Below, one piece after another: positions 62,266 through 64,000 of a DNA stretch of 64,000 nucleotides. Origin of the DNA: Capsicum annuum (Eukaryota > Streptophyta > Magnoliopsida > Solanales > Solanaceae). Under the pieces are notes generated by a model. It had not been told where the DNA came from. It made no database searches and saw only the letters and a list, made by a program, of their open reading frames with translations. Made by a program: the position numbers and the translations under genes. Position 1 is the stretch's first letter, and each line of letters starts with the position of its first letter. The stretch is taken from the NCBI RefSeq assembly GCF_002878395.1, contig NC_061117.1, forward strand, positions 222,646,295 to 222,710,294. Direction: 5' to 3'.

Positions 62266-63889
62266 AACCTTCTCAGTGACTTGGTGCAATATGAAGGACC
62301 AACCAAAATTCCACAAACCAACCACCTCAAACTAACTGAACAAGAGATAGCAAATGTGTTAGAGTTCAACACTTCCTCAAATATTTTTTTTTCTTTTTGA
62401 AAAGGTCACCGAACCCAAGAAGGGTGCCTACGTATCTCACCCCCGAGAGAGGACAATCAGGTGTGCGTAGTTCATGAAGTCTTGCCAAAATGGCCAATTA
62501 AACTCTTTCTTTTTCTTGAAATTTTAAGAAGAAAATAAAAATGACAAATTGTCAAAAGAATAGACGAAAATCTTTTTGAATTTTTCAGCTTTAATAACCC
62601 ATACAAAATGAAACCTATGATTACCAAAGAAACTTTTTTTTAGGTTTTCAATTTTGCATTTCATACAAAAATGAAAATTGAACCTATTAAAGGAAAATCT
62701 TTTGTAGTTTTCTTTTAAAGATGTATATGAAACACTTAATCTAAATGACGAGTTAAGAAAATCTTTTTGGATTTTTGAATAAGATCCCCGAACCTATAAT
62801 AGGCTACCTACGTATCTCACCCCCGAGAGAGGAGAATCAGGGGTGCGTAGTTCGTCCAGATTGGACAATTAATGATTAAATCACAGATTGCACCCTGACT
62901 TGAGACATGACCAAAGACACGCGATGAACAACATAACAAAATCTTTTTTTTTTTTAGTTTTCAATTTGACACTTCACATAAAAAATGACACCAACAACTA
63001 TGAAAGAAAATCTTTTTGGTATTTCCTTTATATGAAATGTATAAAACTTCTACCATATTTTTTTGAATTTTATAAAAAACTCCTATTAAAAGAAATCTTT
63101 TTTTGAAATTTTTAAATTACGAAAGCTTATTAAAGAAACAAAGAAAAATCTTTTTGATATTTTTGTCTTTGAAAAAATGAGTGCAAAAGGTAAAAAAAAA
63201 TCTTTTTGAATTTTTGGATTATGAAAAACAAAAGCCATAAAGAATTGTAAAAACTACGAAACTCATTTTTTTACTTTTCGACTCACTTTTTTTCTTTTTT
63301 TTTTCAAACACACCTTACTTCTAACACATGCTTTCTTTGAATCAGTCCATCAAATGATCAAGTTACCCTCAAAGATGCAACATTTAGCACATAAGGATGC
63401 TTTAGAGGTGAGTCTCCTACAAAGGGCCGTGTGGGTCCCACTAGGTCTCAATATGATGCAGATAAGCATGACCTAAAGGCTGACCTATGTTGGGGTTTAC
63501 TAACAAAGCTATTCAGGGGAGCATATGGTCGATAGTGGCTGCTTTTCTTTCCACCCACTCCATACGTCCGATGACTCTCCCTCCTAAAATAAGGGTGACT
63601 CAACTAGAGTTTGTGTGCACAACGTGCACTCCAGGACTTGTTATAGAATAAATGACTCGGGTTGTGCATATGATGCCAGATATAAAGCAGTAACACATAC
63701 GATTAAAACTGTAAACGAAAAGCACATAGGCATTCAACAATGATAAACAATAACACAAAACAACTCAAATAAAATGTCTATACACCTATAGTGCCAAACT
63801 AAGCCGATACAACTCCAAAAATAACCAAGACAATACAACTCCAAAAATAAGCTCGAATTCTGAAGAGTCCCCAGCAAAGGCGCCAGAGC
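62266..63889 (-). other. Leader region of element H with recurring AAAAAGATTTT motif
   Basis: Minus-strand AAAAAGATTTTC and close variants recur at roughly 60-120-bp spacing between 62560 and 63215 (plus strand GAAAATCTTTTTG). CTACGTATCTCACCCCCGAG occurs at about 62430 and 62810, a 375-bp-spaced duplication; a third relative lies near 59400. The primer site at 63868-63885 ends the region. Confidence 0.6.
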
Positions 63890-64000
63890 TGTCACACCCC
63901 TTTTTAACTCCCAAAAAGAATTATTTTTATGGGTTTCGAAAGAGTTTTCATTATTAAAGTGACAAAAAATTAAATTTTATTTCGAAAAGGATTATTTAAG
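63890..64000 (-). repeat. 5' LTR of element H, truncated by the window end
   Basis: TGTCACACCCCTTTTTAACT onward matches 53608-53718 with few differences. Confidence 0.85.

Larger units (their letters stand above)
53608..64000 (-). mobile_element. Element H: Tat-like LTR retrotransposon with gag relics and a satellite array
   Basis: The 3' LTR is 53608-55505 (TGTCACACCCC to GGTGTCTACA on the plus strand). The second LTR starts at 63890 and leaves the window. The element reads on the minus strand: primer site TGGCGCCTTTGCTGGGGA at 63885-63868, four bases from the LTR; gag relics 62265-60480; a non-coding part; about 38 satellite units; and polypurine tract AAAGAGGGCATGA at 55518-55506. The internal 8.4 kb is about what gag-pol would need, but no protease, RT or integrase is seen. 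It sits inside E's satellite array; the left target site would be GACCC (53603-53607), to be matched beyond the window. Confidence 0.88.

Noticed and set aside
45754..64000. One giant palindromic element
   Set aside because: E and H are inverted copies, but each has its own LTR, primer site and array, arrays differ in length, and E lacks gag. Nested insertion in opposite orientation explains it better.
42281..64000. Integrated plant pararetrovirus
   Set aside because: No movement-protein, coat-protein or caulimovirid RT text was seen. All coding relics fit copia or Tat-like gag with proper LTRs.

Overview
This is an AT-rich eukaryotic (plant nuclear) window: spliced genes with GT-AG introns, and more than half of the sequence is retrotransposon-derived. 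The repeat types fit a member of the Solanaceae: an Au-type SINE, tRNA-headed SINEs, and LTRs with TGTAACACCCC or TGTCACACCCC termini. That attribution is from memory of these repeat families, not from a search. The ends of the window are not gene borders; the last element runs off the right edge.

Layout. 1-13 kb is the gene-bearing part. A seven-exon receptor-like kinase of the CRLK1/2 type (1316-5638, +, 430 aa) is followed by SINE and LINE debris, then a two-exon C2H2 zinc-finger gene on the other strand (9303-11381, -, 432 aa). About 0.85 kb of 135-bp tandem repeats lies just upstream of the zinc-finger start. 13.7-17 kb holds a dead FAR1/MULE-transposase-like gene. 18.16-30.60 kb is one 12.4-kb LTR element on the minus strand with 2.3-kb LTRs and no coding capacity, itself split by a 3.7-kb solo LTR with a perfect CCTAT target-site duplication. 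30.6-40 kb contains MITE-like repeats, a three-LTR TRIM tandem, a direct segmental duplication flanking a broken histone H2A gene, and a 1.5-kb foldback element. 40.9-41.7 kb has a short GeBP-like open frame.

42.3-64 kb is a nest of at least four levels. A dead Ty1/copia element is cut in its protease by a TGTAACGTCCC LTR (G). G is cut by a plus-strand Tat-like element (E). E's 5' LTR is cut by a 2.3-kb solo LTR (F). E's own 41-bp satellite array is cut by a second, minus-strand member of the same family (H). H has gag remnants, no visible pol, and about 38 copies of the 41-bp satellite before its 3' LTR. E has lost gag altogether. E and H are therefore non-autonomous members of a satellite-carrying family, placed head-on so that two inverted arrays of the same satellite face each other about 2.8 kb apart.

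Only the kinase and zinc-finger genes look intact. Their order, together with an H2A relic further right, recalls an Arabidopsis chromosome 5 neighbourhood (CRLK1, zinc finger, HTA1), which may be conserved microsynteny inflated by transposons.
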